Shown: positions 1 to 7,146 of the stretch, in pieces
Numbering within the stretch: position 1 is the stretch's first letter
Layout of the letters: each line of letters begins with the position of its first letter
NCBI GenBank assembly: GCA_002297865.1
Contig: DBKX01000291.1
Coordinates: forward strand, 1-10,975
Reading direction: 5' to 3'
DNA from: Lachnoclostridium sp. UBA739
Lineage (GTDB): Bacteria > Bacillota_A > Clostridia > Lachnospirales > Lachnospiraceae
DNA length: 10,975 bases
The notes under the pieces: model-generated
Told to the model about the DNA's origin: nothing
Seen by the model: only the letters and a program-made list of their open reading frames with translations
Databases searched by the model: none
Position numbers and translations under genes: made by a program

Positions 1-24
1 AGATATACGTTGTTTTTTTTAACT

Positions 25-92
25 ATACCCCGGTAGCTCGCGGGGAACGGCGGGGGGGTCACGACAAAACAGCGACCTCGCGTGCGCACATG
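25..92. other. Candidate cos / terminase recognition region
   Basis: This block is dominated by G and C in an otherwise AT-rich window. It holds an inverted repeat CCCCG (28-32) with CGGGG (41-45), a G7 run (52-58) followed by TCACG, two copies of CTCGCG (37-42 and 77-82, 40 bases apart) and the palindrome GTGCGCAC (82-89). Established knowledge: cos sites of Gram-positive HK97-like phages often carry GC-rich single-stranded ends and lie directly upstream of an HNH-TerS-TerL cluster, and an HNH protein is needed for cos cutting in several of them. Inference: this is the cos region, with the G-run area as the possible nick site. The exact nick positions cannot be read from the sequence. Confidence 0.4.
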
Positions 93-181
93 AGAAGGGC
101 CATTTGGAACATAAAAAATCAGAAAAATGCGAGAATCTTACATAACTAGAAAAGATGTATACGCGTTTCACTAAAATCTAT

Positions 182-189
182 GGTATAAA
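182..189 (+). promoter_or_regulatory. Weak extended -10 promoter candidate
   Basis: TGGTATAAA resembles an extended -10 element (TGnTATAAT). No TTGACA-like -35 box sits 16-18 bases upstream. A transcript from here would enter the 209-241 hairpin within about 20 bases, so if used it would be a very short or attenuated RNA. This rests on consensus matching only. Confidence 0.2.
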
Positions 190-208
190 AATATCGTGGA
201 TTTATAGG

Positions 209-241
209 AAGACGATTCTTGGCATGTGTGAATCGTCTTTT
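209..241 (+). terminator. Rho-independent terminator-like hairpin
   Basis: AAGACGATTC (209-218) pairs perfectly with GAATCGTCTT (230-239), a 10-bp stem around an 11-base loop, ending in TTTT (238-241). The stem is only moderately GC-rich and the T tract is short, so termination may be partial. It would insulate the packaging operon from transcription entering from upstream. Because the T tract is followed by ATTAT, the same bases also resemble a promoter -10 box (separate entry). Confidence 0.55.
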
Positions 242-246
242 ATTAT
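219..246 (+). promoter_or_regulatory. Promoter-like pair overlapping the hairpin
   Basis: TTGGCA (219-224) and TATTAT (241-246), spaced by 16 bases, each match the sigma-A consensus at five of six positions. Transcription would start near 253, about 105 bases before the HNH start codon. The -35 lies in the loop and the -10 just after the stem of the hairpin at 209-241, so DNA promoter and RNA terminator would share sequence. In an AT-rich region such matches arise by chance. Confidence 0.25.
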
Positions 247-358
247 CCCTTGGCGCAACTTTCGTTGCATGGTGCGTAATGTTGTAGGGTGATTCTCCAC
301 ACCAAAATTGGCAGTGGGATTTTGCCTTGCTTACTGCATCAATTTATTAGGAGGCTAT

Positions 359-703
359 ATGTCACAAAGAAATAAGCCATATAAAACTAAAGAGTGGAAA
401 GAGGTACGTGCTCATGTTTTGAAAATGGATAAAGGCCTATGTCAAAGATGCTTAGGCAAATACAAGCCGATACCTGGAATGCCTAGAAAAAGAACAAAAG
501 CCACTCTGGTACATCATAATTTCGAATTAGAAGAGTACCCGGAATGGAAATATTCGATATATGCCACTATTGGAGGAAAAAGAGTTAGAAATCTTTATTC
601 TTTGTGTCATGATTGCCACGAAGAAATACATGCTAGAACTCATCGCAGTAGATCGTTTAAACCTAAGAACGATACTTTTACAACTGAAGAAAGATGGGAT
701 TAG
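359..703 (+). CDS. HNH endonuclease, phage packaging-associated
   Basis: A 114-residue HNH nuclease. The zinc-binding pairs are C28-x2-C31 and C83-x2-C86. The HNH core is visible as VHH at 51-53, Asn78 and H87/H91 in the SLCHDCHEEIH segment. Established knowledge: small HNH proteins encoded next to the terminase in Gram-positive phages act with TerS and TerL to cut cos DNA during packaging. The position, first gene before TerS and just after a GC-rich cos candidate, supports that role over a homing nuclease. I chose the ATG at 359 because AGGAGG (349-354) precedes it. An upstream in-frame TTG at 308 would add 17 residues that look like translated leader. The TAG stop lies within the ribosome site of the next gene, so translation is probably coupled. 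Length is normal for the family. Confidence 0.93.
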   Translation: MSQRNKPYKTKEWKEVRAHVLKMDKGLCQRCLGKYKPIPGMPRKRTKATLVHHNFELEEYPEWKYSIYATIGGKRVRNLYSLCHDCHEEIHARTHRSRSFKPKNDTFTTEERWD

Positions 704-712
704 GAGAACACC

Positions 713-1045
713 ATGGCAAGAAAAAAAACAATTGAAAAAATAGATTTCAATGCGATGTTTGAAGATTTTACGAATCGAATCAGTGCAAACGAAGTATTGA
801 AAACCAATCCATTACTTAATCAACAATTAAGAGACTTTAAACGAATGTCTGATATGAATGATAAATTATGGGATAGCATTCAAGAACAGGGATACACGAC
901 AATTAATACTAAGACAGGTGCAATTGTTGTGAATCCAGCTGTTGCGGCATTTAATAAAAACGCTTCTACATGTCTAAAGGTTGCACAGTGGATTGAAGAA
1001 AAAACAAAGGCAGTGACAGTCAGTGCAGAAGAAAAGAGCTGGTAA
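713..1045 (+). CDS. Terminase small subunit, P27 family
   Basis: A 110-residue protein matching the P27-type small terminase pattern: a basic helical start (MARKKT), a central helical stretch, then a C-terminal block with INTKTGAIVVNPAVAAFNK (about 64-82) followed by a helix containing Leu88 and Trp93. The NPA segment after a substrate-like strand is the most recognisable mark of this family. TerS binds the packaging site and delivers phage DNA to the large subunit. Its ribosome site AGGAGA (702-707) overlaps the HNH stop codon, and its last 23 bases overlap the TerL start, so the three packaging genes form one translationally linked unit. No clear helix-turn-helix can be asserted by eye; family and position carry the assignment. 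Confidence 0.85.
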   Translation: MARKKTIEKIDFNAMFEDFTNRISANEVLKTNPLLNQQLRDFKRMSDMNDKLWDSIQEQGYTTINTKTGAIVVNPAVAAFNKNASTCLKVAQWIEEKTKAVTVSAEEKSW

Positions 1046-2744
1046 GCAACACGCTCCAACGCTAAAAATACCTAGAGATGTAGAAAAATATATGAAACAA
1101 GTTGAGAACGATAAGCCTAGAGCTTGTAAAGATCAACATAAACTTGTTTCTCTTGTAAGAAAAGCTTTTGCTAAAGGAGATATATATGTAAATAAAGAAC
1201 AGTATGATGCATATTTGAAAATAGGTTTAGCGATGTTTGAAGAGATATTTCCATGGCAACGTTTTTTGTGCATATTATTACTTTGTACTTATTACTGTAA
1301 AGATGATAGACCACGATTTAATCACGGATTAGTTATGCTGGCGCGAGGCGCTGGTAAGGATGGTGTGATTGCGTGGTTTTCTTTATGCCTGACTTCCAAA
1401 AATAATCCTGTTAAGGATTACAACATTGATATTTGCGCAAACAACGAAAGACAATCGTTACAACCAGTTGAAGATGCTGTTAAATTTCTCGATGAGCCAA
1501 AGTATATTGATGCTAATAAATCTTCATTCTATTGGACAAAAGAAACGATACGAGGTTTAAAAAATGGTGGAAAAGTAATTGGCCACACAAATAATGCACG
1601 TGGAAAAGATGGCTTGCGCTCTGGATGTGTGATATTGAATGAGATACATGAATATCAAGAATACGCAAATATTGATGTTTTCTTGACAGGGTTAGGAAAA
1701 AAAGCGTGTCCTCGCTCAATTTATTTCACTACAAATGGAAATGTTAGAGATGGTGTATTAGATGATGAACTAGCTCAAGCAGAAGACATCTTAAATGGAG
1801 ATGTTGCTGATGGAGGCTTTTTACCATTTATTTGCAGAATTGATTCCAAAGAAGAGGCATATGAGGAAGAAAATTGGTATAAAGCAAATCCATCACTTCA
1901 ATACTTTCCAAATCTTCTTGATGAAACAAGAAAAGATTTTATTAAGTGGAGAGATGCGCCTGCTACATTGCCTGGATTTATGGCAAAGAGAATGAACTTA
2001 CCTACTTTGGCTAGTGCGCAGGCAGTTGCAGAATATGATCAGATTAAATCAACTAATAAACCTATTCCGTATGAAGAAATCAAAAAGAAAAGATGTATTG
2101 TTGGAATTGATACGGCTCAAACTTCTGATTTTATGTCTGTGTCAGCTTTATTTAAAGTTGATAAAAAACTTATTGTACTCAATCACACATGGGTGTGTTT
2201 ACAGTCAAAAGATTTACCAAGGGTGAAATTCAAGTCACAGTTTCCGCGATTAGTAGAAATGGGACTACTTACACTTGTAGATGGTCCGGAAATTCCACCG
2301 TATATGGTGATTGACTATATTGAAAATTTAAAGCATGAGTATCGAATACAAAAAGTTGTACTTGACTCATTTAAGTATTCTATTTTTTCACAAGAACTGG
2401 AAAAAATTGGTTTTTCAGATAAGTTTAAAAATCTTCGACTAGTTAGACCTCTAGATGTTGGTAGAGCACAGCCAATAATATGTAGTGCATTTATGCAAGA
2501 AAAATTTGTTTGGGGTGATAATCCGATGCTTAGATGGGCAACAAACAACACAAAAATTGTTCCTTACAACGCTAAAAATGCTACATATTCAGAAACAGGC
2601 GCATATACATTTGGAAAAATCGAACCAAAGTCAAGAAAGAACGATCCGTTTATGTCTTTGGCACATGCGATGGTTGAAGAACCGTCATTAAAAGAAGGAA
2701 TGGGATTCAACCCTGATGTATTTAAGGCTGTTGTAATTTCATAG
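1023..2744 (+). CDS. Terminase large subunit (ATPase-nuclease)
   Basis: A 573-residue packaging motor that docks on the portal. The N-terminal ATPase has a Walker A-like loop ARGAGKDG (107-114) and a Walker B-like strand VILNEIHEY (203-211). The first acidic residue of Walker B, normally Asp, is Asn206 here, while the catalytic-type Glu207 is kept. FTTNGN (235-240) resembles the coupling motif. The C-terminal RuvC-like nuclease shows GIDTAQTSDF (361-370, Asp363 and Asp369), VVLDSF (445-450, Asp448) and RKNDPFMSLAHA (538-549, Asp541). Length is normal for the Terminase_1 group. The start is a GTG inside the TerS gene with only a weak AAAGG-type site before it. The next in-frame ATG (1092) would remove the IPRDVEKY segment, which I believe is conserved in relatives, so GTG is preferred. 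The portal gene follows after 13 bases. Confidence 0.95.
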   Translation: MQKKRAGKQHAPTLKIPRDVEKYMKQVENDKPRACKDQHKLVSLVRKAFAKGDIYVNKEQYDAYLKIGLAMFEEIFPWQRFLCILLLCTYYCKDDRPRFNHGLVMLARGAGKDGVIAWFSLCLTSKNNPVKDYNIDICANNERQSLQPVEDAVKFLDEPKYIDANKSSFYWTKETIRGLKNGGKVIGHTNNARGKDGLRSGCVILNEIHEYQEYANIDVFLTGLGKKACPRSIYFTTNGNVRDGVLDDELAQAEDILNGDVADGGFLPFICRIDSKEEAYEEENWYKANPSLQYFPNLLDETRKDFIKWRDAPATLPGFMAKRMNLPTLASAQAVAEYDQIKSTNKPIPYEEIKKKRCIVGIDTAQTSDFMSVSALFKVDKKLIVLNHTWVCLQSKDLPRVKFKSQFPRLVEMGLLTLVDGPEIPPYMVIDYIENLKHEYRIQKVVLDSFKYSIFSQELEKIGFSDKFKNLRLVRPLDVGRAQPIICSAFMQEKFVWGDNPMLRWATNNTKIVPYNAKNATYSETGAYTFGKIEPKSRKNDPFMSLAHAMVEEPSLKEGMGFNPDVFKAVVIS

Positions 2745-2757
2745 AAGGGAAAAGTAA

Positions 2758-4068
2758 ATGGCAAAGTTACTAGATTTTTTAGAAAAAGCGTTATTCCCGG
2801 AAAACAAAAAAGAGGTTTCGCTAAATGAATGGGTAGCGAGTGACGATACCATTTATCAACTATGGGCATATCGTTTAGCATTACATATAGCAGCAGAGAC
2901 TCTTGGAACACTTTTATCTAAATGTGAATTTAAAACTTTCATAAAAGGTGAAGAAACAAAAAATGCAAACTATTACTTATTAAATGTTGAAACAAATCCT
3001 AATCAATCTGCTGCTGAGTTTAAAAAACAGATGGTCAGAAGAATGATATTAAATCCTGATCATGATGTATTGATTCTAAACATGAATGTTATTGGTTCTG
3101 AATTGAATCAAGGATTATATGTTGCATCAGATTTCCAAAGAGACCCGACACAGATTTATGAAGCAAAATTCAAAAATGTAAATATAGATGTATTTGATGA
3201 TGGCGGTATTCCGTTAAAAGGTGTTTTTGGCGGTGATAAAGCAATTTATATGAAGTATACAAATAGCGAATTAAACCAAATATTTATGGAAATGCGAAAA
3301 CAGTATGCTGATATGATTGAGAATGCAATGAAAGCTGGTGTATATCGTCAAAAATATGTTTTAACAATGGATCAGACTGCTATGGTTGGAGATGATGATT
3401 TTGAAGAAAACATGAGGAAACTTACAAATGATTCTTTTAAAGCATTTGTAACTGGAAATGAAGCTATTCTTCCTGTGTATGCTGGTATGAAAATTGACCA
3501 AACATCAGCAGGTGCTGACTTAGGGCAAAATGCATCTGTAGCAAACAAATCTGTAAATTCAATATTAGATGAAGCTCTATCAAAAGTTGGTAGGGCTTTT
3601 AATATTCCTAAATCTGTAATGTTAGGAGACTTTGAAAAGGATGATTTAGACAACATATTGACATATTCACTAGATGGGATAGCTGAAATGATATCTCAAG
3701 CATTTAATAGAAGATGGTATGGTTATCGTTCTTATAAAAATGGAACCTATTGCAAGCTTGATACAACGAATGCAAGACATTTAGATATGGTATCTATTGC
3801 ATCTATTTCAAATAACATTATTTCTTCTGGAATTTACACAATTAATGAAGTTCGTGAAAAGGTCGGAGAACCACTTGTAGATACGAAGATTGGTGATACG
3901 CATTTTATAACACGTAACTATGCAGTAATTGGAGACGCATATTTAGATGATCCATCGAATACAATTACAGAAGATACAGGACAAGCAGCAGATAATCCAG
4001 CTGTGCATAAAGATAACAATTCTGAACAAGAAGAGGAGACAAAAAGAAATGATTCAAGCAAGAGCTGA
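2758..4068 (+). CDS. Portal protein, HK97 family
   Basis: A 436-residue portal subunit. Twelve copies of this family form the ring at one capsid vertex through which DNA enters and leaves and to which terminase and then the connector bind. Supporting marks are the N-terminal WVASDDTIYQLWAYRLALHI region (about 25-44) with the aligned Asn-Pro-Asn (81-83) in VETNPNQSA, and the late segment FNIPKSVMLGDFEKDD (281-296), a typical HK97-portal stretch (FNIPP..LG). After it come helices resembling the portal crown. The C-terminal 35 residues are acidic and polar (QEEETKRNDSSKS) and probably disordered. A GAAGGGA site (2744-2750) starts on the last base of TerL. The last 20 bases overlap the protease gene. 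Position between TerL and protease agrees with the assignment. Confidence 0.94.
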   Translation: MAKLLDFLEKALFPENKKEVSLNEWVASDDTIYQLWAYRLALHIAAETLGTLLSKCEFKTFIKGEETKNANYYLLNVETNPNQSAAEFKKQMVRRMILNPDHDVLILNMNVIGSELNQGLYVASDFQRDPTQIYEAKFKNVNIDVFDDGGIPLKGVFGGDKAIYMKYTNSELNQIFMEMRKQYADMIENAMKAGVYRQKYVLTMDQTAMVGDDDFEENMRKLTNDSFKAFVTGNEAILPVYAGMKIDQTSAGADLGQNASVANKSVNSILDEALSKVGRAFNIPKSVMLGDFEKDDLDNILTYSLDGIAEMISQAFNRRWYGYRSYKNGTYCKLDTTNARHLDMVSIASISNNIISSGIYTINEVREKVGEPLVDTKIGDTHFITRNYAVIGDAYLDDPSNTITEDTGQAADNPAVHKDNNSEQEEETKRNDSSKS

Positions 4069-4888
4069 AGAAAATGTAATCACTTTGAATATTCATAACT
4101 CCGTAGGAGAAAGCTATTGGAAAAGAAGTGATAGAGAAGAAAACTGTGTAGAAGATGTTGAAGATCTTCAAAAGTTATTAAACAAAAATAAAAATGCATC
4201 GCGCATTGATGTATATATCAACTCTCCTGGTGGTTCTGTATCAGAAGGTATTTCAATTTACAACATTTTAAAAAGAACACGTGCTTATAAACGCGTGTTT
4301 ATTGATGGCTTTGCTTGCTCAATAGCATCCGTAATTGCGATGGCTGGAAACTCTATTTCAATGCCGAAAAGTTCCATGCAAATGATCCATAATGCGTGGA
4401 CTTGGGCTGCTGGAAATGCAAACGAGTTAAGAAAGACAGCAGATGATTTGGACAAGATAAATGAAGTGGTTGTCAATGCTTATATGAGCAAGTTTAAAGG
4501 CACAGAAGAAGAACTCAGAAAGCTATTAGACAACGAATCTTATCTTACTGCTGATGAATGTCTTCAATATGGATTGTGTACAAAAATCGTTGAAGACAGT
4601 GAAGATACACAGAGTGATGTTGAAGAAGGCTTAGAAGCAACTACAAATATGTTTGAAAATAAGCTAAATCAGCTTATTTCAATAAAAAATGCAATTAGAA
4701 ATTTGGGAGTGGAGACAGTTCCATCAGAGACAGTCAAAGAACCAACAGGGGAGACGGTCAAAGAAGATGAAACAGTCAATGAAACATTGAAGAGTAAAGT
4801 TGCAGATAGAAACGTAGTTAAAGAAAAAGTAGAAGAATTCAAAGTAACTGAATTACAGAAATTTTTCAACTACAAACCAGAAAAATAA
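4049..4888 (+). CDS. ClpP-like head maturation protease
   Basis: A 279-residue serine protease of the ClpP/S14 type that trims the capsid protein N-terminus during head maturation. Visible marks are INSPGGSV (57-64), the nucleophile region GFACSIASVIAMAG (87-100, Ser91), His114 in MIHNAWTW, and an acidic cluster ADDLDKIN (131-138) supplying the likely Asp. The protease domain ends near residue 185. A further ~95 residues are charged, with ETV-containing repeats (222-247) and a basic/acidic helical end, and look partly disordered; they may act in assembly. I chose ATG 4049, which is preceded by AGAGGAGA (4032-4039). The reading frame is open upstream to 3947 but that stretch lies inside the portal gene and reads as low-complexity. 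Overlap with portal is 20 bases. The capsid gene follows after 13 bases. Confidence 0.92.
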   Translation: MIQARAEENVITLNIHNSVGESYWKRSDREENCVEDVEDLQKLLNKNKNASRIDVYINSPGGSVSEGISIYNILKRTRAYKRVFIDGFACSIASVIAMAGNSISMPKSSMQMIHNAWTWAAGNANELRKTADDLDKINEVVVNAYMSKFKGTEEELRKLLDNESYLTADECLQYGLCTKIVEDSEDTQSDVEEGLEATTNMFENKLNQLISIKNAIRNLGVETVPSETVKEPTGETVKEDETVNETLKSKVADRNVVKEKVEEFKVTELQKFFNYKPEK

Positions 4889-4901
4889 GGAAGGAAAAAG
4901 T

Positions 4902-6074
4902 ATGAACTTAGACAAGATTACAGCAATGAACAAAGAATTATCAGAATGCATCAAGAATGGAGATACAGAAACATTTGTAAATAAGCTAAATGAAAAGCTA
5001 GAAGAAAATGTACTTTATGCAACACAAAATGAAGTAAATAAACTATATGAGGCTTATAAAGATGAAACAGATGATAGAATTCTTGCTTCAAATGGTATTA
5101 GACCTTTAGCATCTGAAGAAAAGACTTTCTATGATTCTCTTATCCAAAATACAAAAAATGAACTTACAAATTTTGAAGTAACATTGCCAAAGGTTACAGA
5201 AAATAAGATTTTTGAGGATATTGAAAGAGATCATCCTTTACTTAGTGCAATTGATTTTGTTAACTCAAAGGGATTAACAGAATGGATTTTAAACAAAGAC
5301 CTTAACTACGCTTATAAATGGGGTGATTTGAATGACACTGTTACACAAGAAGCTTCTGCAGCTTTTACAAAAGTTGAATTCAGTCAGTTTAAATTATCTT
5401 GCTGGATTCCAGTACCAAAGACAATGCTTGATTTAGGAATGATTTGGCTAGATCAATTTGTTACACGATACTTATCTGAAATTATTGCACGTGCATTAGA
5501 ACATGCAATTATCAACGGTACAGGTCAGAAGCAACCAGTAGGTATGATTAAAACAGTCGATATTTCAAATCAAACAACTCCAGCAGTAGACAAGGAAGCA
5601 ACAAAGATTACGAGTCTTGATACAACTACTTTTGGCGCAATTGCAGCTAAGTTAACGGATAACGGTAAGAGAAATGTAAGTTCTTTTGCTATGATTGTTA
5701 ACCCCCTTGATTACTGGGAATTAGTATATCCAGCACTTTTCTATACAAATGAAAACGGGCAAGTAGTAAAGTCAAATCTTCCAATTACAATTTACCAGTC
5801 ACTTGAGCTTGCAAGAGGAAAAGCAATCTTTGGCCTACCGGAAAGATACTTTGCAACAGCAGGATTTGGGGCAACATCTGGCAAGATTGAATATTCTGAC
5901 CACTACAAATTTTTAGAGGATGTACGAACATTCAAGGCACGTTGTGTTGCTTGGGGAACACCTAAAGACAATACATCATTCTATGTTTACGACATTACGG
6001 AACTTGAACCAGCAGCTATTACTGTTAAGACGTCAGCAAAAACGGCAGTTGCTAGTCAGAAAGCTGTAAAGTAA
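4902..6074 (+). CDS. Major capsid protein, HK97 fold
   Basis: A 390-residue shell protein. The first ~60 residues are charged and helical, as expected for a delta/scaffold domain. The conserved part begins at about RPLASEEKTFYDSL (67-80) and continues through DHPLLSAIDFVN (110-121). The most diagnostic stretch is ALEHAIINGTGQKQPVGMI (198-216), the E-loop/P-domain helix followed by a G-x-G...P-x-G turn seen across HK97-like capsids. FLEDVRTFKARCVAWGTPKDN near the C-terminus is also typical. It follows the protease, which presumably removes the N-terminal part; the cut site is not obvious. No separate scaffold gene is present. A strong AAGGAAGG site (4887-4894) fits the high demand for this protein. 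A short Ala/Lys/Thr tail ends it. Confidence 0.95.
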   Translation: MNLDKITAMNKELSECIKNGDTETFVNKLNEKLEENVLYATQNEVNKLYEAYKDETDDRILASNGIRPLASEEKTFYDSLIQNTKNELTNFEVTLPKVTENKIFEDIERDHPLLSAIDFVNSKGLTEWILNKDLNYAYKWGDLNDTVTQEASAAFTKVEFSQFKLSCWIPVPKTMLDLGMIWLDQFVTRYLSEIIARALEHAIINGTGQKQPVGMIKTVDISNQTTPAVDKEATKITSLDTTTFGAIAAKLTDNGKRNVSSFAMIVNPLDYWELVYPALFYTNENGQVVKSNLPITIYQSLELARGKAIFGLPERYFATAGFGATSGKIEYSDHYKFLEDVRTFKARCVAWGTPKDNTSFYVYDITELEPAAITVKTSAKTAVASQKAVK

Positions 6075-6091
6075 GAAAGAGAGTATGAGAT

Positions 6092-6436
6092 ATGTCTGTA
6101 ATGAATAATGCTGATATTGCAAAACTTCTACAAGAAGTTAAGGCATATCTCGGCATAACGTGGATTGATGAAGATAACGATAATCTTTTAAGATCATATA
6201 TTCGCATGTCTGCTAAGAGATTGGAATCGATTTTTGGCGGAGATTTAAATTTTATCGATGGAGAAGAATCTTATGATGTTTTGGCACATGAGCTTCTTCT
6301 CAATCGTGTTTTTTATCAACGTGAGAAAGCTTTGGATGATTTTGACGGGAATTATCGCGGTGAATTGTTAACTCTTAGAAATCTTGGAAAAATTAAATTG
6401 ATGCAAGAAAGGGAATCTAATGCTGAACAACAATAA
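6092..6436 (+). CDS. Head-tail connector protein, gp6-like
   Basis: A 114-residue helical protein of the HK97 gp6-like connector type, which forms the ring under the portal. The pattern is an N-terminal helix (LLQEVKAYLGI), a turn with WIDEDNDNLLRSYIRMSAKRLESIFGG (27-53), a short strand region (LNFIDGEES), then a long helix with HELLLNRVFYQREKALDDF (67-85) and a C-terminal LLTLRNLGKI segment. Size and position directly after the capsid gene support the role. Start choice is uncertain: ATG 6092 has AGAAAGAGAG (6074-6083) before it, but ATG 6101 in the same frame would shorten it by three residues. Its 3' end overlaps the next gene by 17 bases. Confidence 0.82.
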   Translation: MSVMNNADIAKLLQEVKAYLGITWIDEDNDNLLRSYIRMSAKRLESIFGGDLNFIDGEESYDVLAHELLLNRVFYQREKALDDFDGNYRGELLTLRNLGKIKLMQERESNAEQQ

Positions 6437-6800
6437 AACGTATGATAATAGAAATCTACGAGATAGACAGAAAGTCTTTAATGATGGTATTGTTAACTTT
6501 TTTATTGCAGAAGAAAGAGTTCTAATACGCCAAAAAGCACATTTCTATTTTTCAAAAGAATCAGTTTCTTATGAAAAATATATTGAAGCTTCTCAAAATT
6601 CAGAAAGAAAAGTTATTGCAATTGGTGTACCGGCACAAAGCGTTGAAATTGAACATGGCGACATAGCACTAATTAATGATACATATTATGTTGTAGATCA
6701 TGTTCAATACAAAGATTACAATCGTCCAACTTGGTATAAGGTGTTTTTGAATGAATCAACAATTCCATTTATAAGAGGTAGCTCAGATGAAGAAGTTTGA
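6420..6800 (+). CDS. Head closure / head-tail adaptor protein
   Basis: A 126-residue mainly beta-type protein. The segment ERKVIAIGVPAQS (62-74) followed by VEIEHGDIALINDTYYVVDHVQYKDY (75-100) has the character of small head-closure proteins (SPP1 gp16 / HK97 gp7 type): a strand pair around a 'defined by' hydrophobic motif then V-D-x-V-x-Y. These proteins seal the connector channel and form the tail docking surface. Sequence recognition is modest, and position (second gene after the capsid gene) carries much of the call. ATG 6420 is preceded by AAAGGGA (6408-6414). It overlaps the previous gene by 17 bases and the next by 14, so production is probably coupled. Confidence 0.68.
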   Translation: MLNNNKTYDNRNLRDRQKVFNDGIVNFFIAEERVLIRQKAHFYFSKESVSYEKYIEASQNSERKVIAIGVPAQSVEIEHGDIALINDTYYVVDHVQYKDYNRPTWYKVFLNESTIPFIRGSSDEEV

Positions 6801-7146
6801 ATCTTATGAATACTTTTTGAAAGATCTTGAAGAGAATACAGGCTATCAAGTATATGATCAACGTACTGATGCACATGGTGTAAAAACACCTTATATTGTG
6901 TGTCAACGAGTTTCAAATAACGATTTTCATGCGGATAATGGAATTCTTTTAAAAAAAGATCAGATTTCCGTTAATCTACACACTTTTCAAAAAAATTACT
7001 CCTTGAATGGGGAAAAGGTTAAAGCAGAAAAGAAATTAGAAACCTATTTAAGTGAATGTGGAAGCCTTTTTGATAGAGATGAAGATTGGCTCGATGATAT
7101 TAATTTATATCGTATCTCATATGGATTGGAGATTTGCTATGACTAG
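6787..7146 (+). CDS. Tail terminator-like protein
   Basis: A 119-residue protein with the layout typical of small tail terminator/completion proteins: an N-terminal helix (YEYFLKDLEENT), a strand YQVYDQR, then TPYIVCQRVSNNDFHADNGI (about 33-52) and a strand ISVNLHTFQKNY (59-70), followed by a helix (EKKLETYLSE) and a last strand pair. The P-Y-I-V...N...F-x-A-D-N...V-x-L-x-T pattern is what I recognise from Bacillota terminator families. Such proteins cap the tail tube at the head-proximal end and fix tail length together with the tape measure. It comes before the gp10-like gene rather than after it, which is less usual. AGAGG (6774-6778) precedes the start. The stop overlaps the next start by 8 bases. 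Confidence 0.6.
   Translation: MKKFESYEYFLKDLEENTGYQVYDQRTDAHGVKTPYIVCQRVSNNDFHADNGILLKKDQISVNLHTFQKNYSLNGEKVKAEKKLETYLSECGSLFDRDEDWLDDINLYRISYGLEICYD

Larger units (their letters stand above)
1..358. other. Non-coding region upstream of the packaging genes
   Basis: No convincing gene is visible on either strand in this stretch. It starts with a T8 run (13-20), then a strongly GC-rich block (about 25-92) that contrasts with the AT-rich remainder, then AT-rich sequence (about 100-205), a hairpin with a short T tract (209-241), and a leader of about 115 bases running to the HNH gene. The leader holds a small GCAAC/GTTGC hairpin (255-259 with 264-268). In many Gram-positive cos phages the packaging site lies just before the HNH and terminase genes, which fits this position. 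The T8 run could be the tail of a terminator cut by the window edge, but no stem can be seen before it. Confidence 0.7.

Noticed and set aside
255..268. GCAAC/GTTGC small hairpin as a riboswitch or terminator
   Set aside because: The five-bp stem has no T tract and no larger conserved architecture, so it is not enough to call a regulatory RNA.
308..358. TTG-initiated N-terminal extension of the HNH protein
   Set aside because: No ribosome site precedes 308, the added residues are not HNH-like, and AGGAGG sits correctly before ATG 359.
561..743. Small + strand open frame overlapping HNH and small terminase
   Set aside because: It is out of frame with two well-supported genes, has no ribosome site and has no recognisable protein features.
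3947..4048. Upstream extension of the head protease
   Set aside because: It lies inside the portal gene, reads as low-complexity Ile/Gln/Lys, and AGAGGAGA marks ATG 4049 as the start.
7052..7138. Upstream extension of the gp10-like protein
   Set aside because: It lies inside the preceding gene, and the GGAGA site with ATG at 7139 overlapping that gene's stop gives a normal coupled start.
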